Source of the DNA: Plazaster borealis
Lineage: Eukaryota > Echinodermata > Asteroidea > Forcipulatida > Labidiasteridae
Assembly: GCA_021014325.1 (NCBI GenBank)
Contig: CM037463.1
Location: forward strand, 21,770,026 to 21,834,025
Length of the DNA: 64,000 bases
Direction: 5' to 3'
Made by a program: the position numbers and the translations under genes. The notes below the pieces were generated by a model. That model made no database searches and had not been told where the DNA came from. It saw nothing but the letters and a program-made list of their open reading frames with translations. Positions 59,746 through 64,000 of the stretch are shown here, one piece after another. Position 1 is the stretch's first letter, and every line of letters starts with the position of its first letter.

Positions 59746-61484
59746 AGCTAACTAGCCCCTGCGAAAGAAATGCTGACTAGCCTCTGGGGACTAGCTGACT
59801 AGCCCCTGAGGACTAGCTGACTAGCCTCTGGGGACTAGCCTCTGGGGACTAGCTGACTAGCCCTTGGGGACTAGTCTGAGAGGAAAACAGTGCAAGGCCA
59901 GGTAACTAGAATCAGAATAGTATAGCTGATTAGCCTCTGGGGACTAGCTGCCTAGCCCTTGGGGACCAGTCTGAGAAAAAAACAGTGCAATGCCTTGTAA
60001 CTAGAATCAGAGTAGTATAGCTGATTAGCCCCTGGGGACTAGCTGGATAGCCCGGGGACTACATGTAGATGACTAGCCCCTTGGGACTAGCTGATTAGCC
60101 CCTGGGTTGACTAGCCCCCCTGGGACCAGTCTGAGAGGAAAACAGTACAAGGCCTGGTAACTAGAATCAGAATAGTGTAGCTGATTAGCCCCTGGGTTGA
60201 CTAGCCCCCCTGGGACCAGTCTGAGAGGAAAACAGTGCAAGGCCTGGTAACTAGAATCAGAGTAGTATAGCTGATTAGCCCCTGGGGACTAGCTGCCTAG
60301 ACCCTTGGGACTAGCCGACAAGCCCCTGGAGACTAGCTGACTAGCTCCTGTGGACTAGCTGACAAGCCCCTGAGGACTAGTTGACTAGCCCCTGGGGACT
60401 AGTTTGAGAGGAAAATAGTGCGAGGCCTGGTAAACTAGAAATTAGAGTAGTCTAGCAGACTAGCCCCTGGGGACTAGCTGCCTAGCCCTTGGGGGGTCTG
60501 AGAGAAAAACAGTGCAAGGCCGGGTAACTAGAATCATAGTAGTATAGCTGACTAGCCCCTGGGGACTAATTGACTAGCCCCTGGGGACTAGTTTGAGAGG
60601 AAAATAGTGCAAGGCCTGGTAAACTAGAAATTAGAGTAGTTCTAGCAGACTAGCCCCTGGGGACTAGCTGCCTAGCCCTTGGGGCGTCTGAGAGAAAAGC
60701 AGTGCAAGGCCGGGTAACTAGAATCATAGTAGTATAGCTGACTAGCCCCTGGGGACTAGCAGACTAGCCCCTGGGGACTAGCTGCCTAGCCCTTGGGGGG
60801 TCTGAGAGAAAAACAGTGCAAGGCCGGGTAACTACATGTAGAATCATAGTAGTATAGCTGACTAGCCCCTGGGGACTAATTGACTAGCCCCTGGGGACTA
60901 GTTTGAGAGGAAAATAGTGCAAGGCCTGGTTAACTAGAAATTAGAGTAGTCTAGCAGACTAGCCCCTGGGGACTAGCTGCCTAGCCCTTGGGGGGTCTGA
61001 GAGAAAAACAGTGCAAGGCCGGGTAACTACATGTAGAATCATAGTAGTATAGCTGACTAGCCCCTGTGGACTAATTGACTAGCCCCTGGGGACTAGTTTG
61101 AGAGGAAAATAGTGCAAGGCCTGGTAAACTAGAAATTAGAGTAGTCTAGCAGACTAGCCCCTGGGGACTAGCTGCCTAGCCCTTGGGGCGTCTGAGAGAA
61201 AAGCAGTGCAAGGCCGGGTAACTAGAATCATAGTAGTATAGCTGACTAGTCCCTGGGGACTAGCAGACTAGCCCCTGGGGACTAGCAGACTAGCCCCTGG
61301 GGACTAGTTGACTAGCCCCTGGGGACTAGCTGACTAGCCCCTGGGGACTAGTTGACTAGCCCCTGGGGACTAGTTGACTAGCCCCTGGGGACTAGTAGAC
61401 TAGCCCCTGGGGACTAGCTGACTAGCCCCTGAGGACTAGTAGACTAGCCCCTGAGGACTAGTAGACTAGCCCCAGGGGACTAGT
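59746..61484 (+). repeat. 1.7-kb minisatellite with palindromic units
   Basis: Dozens of copies of a 22-23 bp unit whose core CTAGCCCCTGGGGACTAG is almost its own reverse complement. In the middle (about 60400-61220) it forms a higher-order repeat of about 190 bp, in which two spacers alternate: GAGAGGAAAATAGTGCAAGG... and GAGAGAAAAACAGTGCAAGG.... The last 240 bp (61240-61484) is a pure run of the short unit. No long open frame is maintained. Confidence 0.95.
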
Positions 61485-63242
61485 AAAGTACAAGGCCAAC
61501 TACAAATCAAAGTATGTTTGTCATGATCACACTACAATTACACTTTGCAATTTAGCAGCGAGTACACAGTCCATGACCCAAAGGAGGAAATGCCAATTTC
61601 ACTCTTTTTTGGGGGCTCATAACCCGTGAAACTTTTTCCTGGTAGGGCTGCTCCTATATTTGAATGGTTTGGAAGGAGGCATTTGCTTACTCACGACAAA
61701 CCTTTTAAACTGCAGTCATTGTACTCAGGCAACATGGTGAATGGAAAGGCAATCCTTATTCAGTGTTTGTTCATGTAGAGCAACAAAAAAAACAAGGTCA
61801 ACATAAGAGTGGCGGAAAAGTTTTCAGAAAACCATAGATTACACGTCTGTACTTTGGTACCACACAATGTATAGTGTATAGAAATAGGTGTAGTGTGTTG
61901 AACACAGAACAGTGTATCAAATGATTTGGGAAGTACTTGGACGTAGAAGCTAGAAACTGAAAACTTATTTGTTTTTATTAATCAAACGGATCGATTTATG
62001 GTTTCCAGTTTGGAGGTAAGGTACAGCGTTTTTATTCACTGAACAACTTCAATAATTTTTGTTGATGACCTACATGCCTGTAGACAGACACCTAAGGTGT
62101 GAGCGATTTAGCTTCAACACGTTCATGACAATTGTGGGCATTCGTTACACCGTAGAGTGGTTGTGCTTGTACGCACCCAACATTGTTGGGGAAATATATT
62201 TCTGTGATAAAAAAATGCACCAGACACTGGTTTCTGGGGCGATCATAACCAAAAGCTGTTTCTGTTGTGCCCGACCAGTGAGTGTACGTTTTAAAGCATC
62301 GTTAAGGGCTCGTAAATATTGAGTTGGATTACAGCTACAAGAGTGAACTCCAGAACTTTGGCGGGTTTTCACCATGTTTGGTATTTATGTGTTTACAGTC
62401 GAAAGTTTACTTCTTTTTTATGTGTCTACAGGAAAGGCTGACTTTTTATCATATCTGTTGTTTCCTTTTCTCCATTCAGTTTTAGGGCTTTACCCTCAGT
62501 GAGTCCCCTTCTGCGTGAGCCCCCCCTACCTGGTAGACATAACAGTTTATTACCTCATCAATATCAAGCTTTTATTCCCCTCCTTCAGGCATGCATGTTA
62601 CATTTCTTCCAACCGTCATCTCTAACTGCTTTGTTTTGCATTGCACTGCCCCCTTTATACCTTACAGGTTTTTGTGGTTGTGTGTTCCCGCTGTTCCTTG
62701 TCGTCAACGAGGGCACTCCTCTGTCTCTCCCTCTACCCCATCCCTTTTATCTGTGATCGTCGGCTCTGAATGAACGGCCGGATCAAAATGGCAGACCAGG
62801 TAGTGATCTAGAGATGAATGAAATGAACGAATGAAAACAAACGAGAAACCCGAACGAAGGTTTTGTTGGCATTTTGCATGATGGATGTAACTTTTTGTTC
62901 TTCACTAACAACCTTTCATCTAACAAAAAAATAAAAATAACAATATGAATGAGAAGGAGACAAATCTTAACAAATTCATGAAGGTAGCCTTTGCATTCAG
63001 CATCTTAGCAACAGTTCCTCCTCATCACTAACCTTTTCCATCTTTCTTAGTATCTGCATCTTGCCCTTTTCTCCAAGCACTTCAGAAGTATGCACGTATG
63101 GCACCTTGGAAAATTGGATATTCATTGTAAACAGTTCAAGAAGAAACTAAGTACTAACACATGCACATTTAATCCAGTTGGTATTTATTTCCAGTTTTAG
63201 TTCACTATGGAAACAAAACCTGAACAGTCAGTGTGGGATGTC

Positions 63243-63643
63243 AGGGCTCGAATTTAACACTGGACCGCAGGCCCGTGGCCAGTGATTTTAGCACCGGGCC
63301 AGTAAACTCACGACCAGACAAGTCCGGCTGTCTTGTGTTTTTCAATTGATTAATTATACCTCACTGTGTAATATCTTTAACAGAAAGAAATGATGTTCAA
63401 ATGTTGACCTTGAGTCTGGTAAATACAAGTCCGTTGAGTATCAAAATATACTTACCCACAAGACAAATGAGATAAATCTTGGCTTAGTGCTTGTTCAAAT
63501 GGAATTAATTTACATGTTTAACTTTGTAGAAAGTTCTTTCTCATTAAGAGTCCGGTCTTGTAAAATAAATTCTGGTCCAGTAAACATTTTGAGCTACAAG
63601 TCCTGCGGTCTTGTGGAATTTTCCCACAAATTCGAGCCCTGGA
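63243..63643 (+). repeat. dispersed repeat, GGGCTCGAATTT family, full copy
   Basis: Starts CAGGGCTCGAATTTAACAC and ends AAATTCGAGCCCTGG, so the ends are inverted. The body shares CACTGTGTAATATCTTTAAC and AAGACAAATGAGATAAATCTT with 8816-9190. Confidence 0.8.
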
Positions 63644-64000
63644 TGTGTTTGTTGTTAAAAGGTGTGCACAACATCGGTTAGGTTGAAAATATAAATGTTC
63701 ACAGATTTGCACATAACTTACACGGTATAAAGATGGTCATGGCGGAAAACTTCCCGTGAAATAGTTTTGCTTTTAAAGCTATAGTTTTTGAGAAATGAGT
63801 AAAACATGTAGCTTTGATCTTGTGGGTCAATAACCGTGAGATTTGATCTTGCGAGTCCAAAACCCGAAAAAAAGAAAAACAAAAAACACCCAAAACAAAA
63901 TTTGTTTTAATTTGTTTTTCTTTTTCGTATCGGCCGAAATTTGCGCTCATCGGCAGGCAAATCGCGTGTATTGGCCTGATATGTTAGCATGTGCCTTGGG

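Larger units (their letters stand above)
52882..64000. other. 11-kb repeat-rich stretch without recognised exons
   Basis: Contains the foldback element, dispersed repeats (54730-54890, 57540-57900, 58119-58256, 58790-58915, 63243-63643), an (AACA)n tract at about 56878-56905 and the minisatellite. It could be the first intron of a gene starting near 52.7 kb or simply intergenic. An isolated minus-strand open stretch at about 54455-54700 (containing SLENCKGKSCSGM) has no recognised homology and no start or splice support. Confidence 0.5.

Noticed and set aside
59746..61484. CRISPR-like direct repeats
   Set aside because: There are no unique spacers of constant length, the units are contiguous and palindromic, and the genome is eukaryotic. 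It is a minisatellite.
62765..62800. ATGGCAGACCAG followed by GTAGTG, which would give MADQ as at the start of calmodulin
   Set aside because: Four residues are too few. The donor is weak, no acceptor AG separates the upstream pyrimidine tract from the ATG, and no later calmodulin exon is in the window.

Overview
The window is animal nuclear DNA: AT-rich, with multi-exon genes that have standard GT..AG introns, a eukaryotic tRNA gene, and about half of the visible structure made of short transposable elements. The dense families of short terminal-inverted-repeat elements (about 370 bp, with ends resembling TTAAAGGCACTGTACACGTT), tRNA-derived SINEs and foldback elements resemble those I associate with echinoderm genomes, most likely a sea star. 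That taxonomic call is recollection plus inference. It is not proved by the sequence alone.

Five protein-coding genes could be reconstructed exon by exon, and every exon junction keeps frame. COMMD4 (+, 1270-5319, 8 coding exons, 199 aa) encodes a Commander-complex subunit. A mitochondrial-type serine hydroxymethyltransferase, SHMT2-like (-, 26083-10300, 12 exons, 502 aa), and phosphoserine aminotransferase PSAT1 (+, 33527-39741, 9 exons, 365 aa) stand head to head about 7.4 kb apart. PSAT1 makes the phosphoserine that becomes serine, and SHMT2 splits serine into glycine and a one-carbon unit, so the pair covers successive parts of one pathway. Two tandem copies of HDDC3/MESH1 (+, 44315-46108 and 48521-49894, 3 exons and 184 aa each) encode a small HD-family hydrolase. 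A tRNA-Glu(CTC) lies at 43905-43976 on the minus strand.

The rest is intergenic or intronic and mostly repeats: at least 13 members of a MITE superfamily; a 863-bp non-autonomous hAT element with an 8-bp target duplication (27415-28277); a nearly perfect 745-bp foldback element (53131-53875); several tRNA-derived SINEs; one LINE C-terminal relic; and a 1.7-kb minisatellite with palindromic units (59746-61484). No coding exon was recognised from about 50 kb to 64 kb. A GC-richer stretch at about 52.65-52.88 kb ending in a splice donor may be the first, noncoding exon of a gene that continues beyond the window.

The most unusual structures are at the HDDC3 pair. The last 20 or so codons, the stop and the 3' UTR are repeated in tandem downstream of both copies. 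The two paralogues are nearly identical at the 3' end but differ sharply in one short block of the last exon. I found no evidence of a wholly new multi-gene system.
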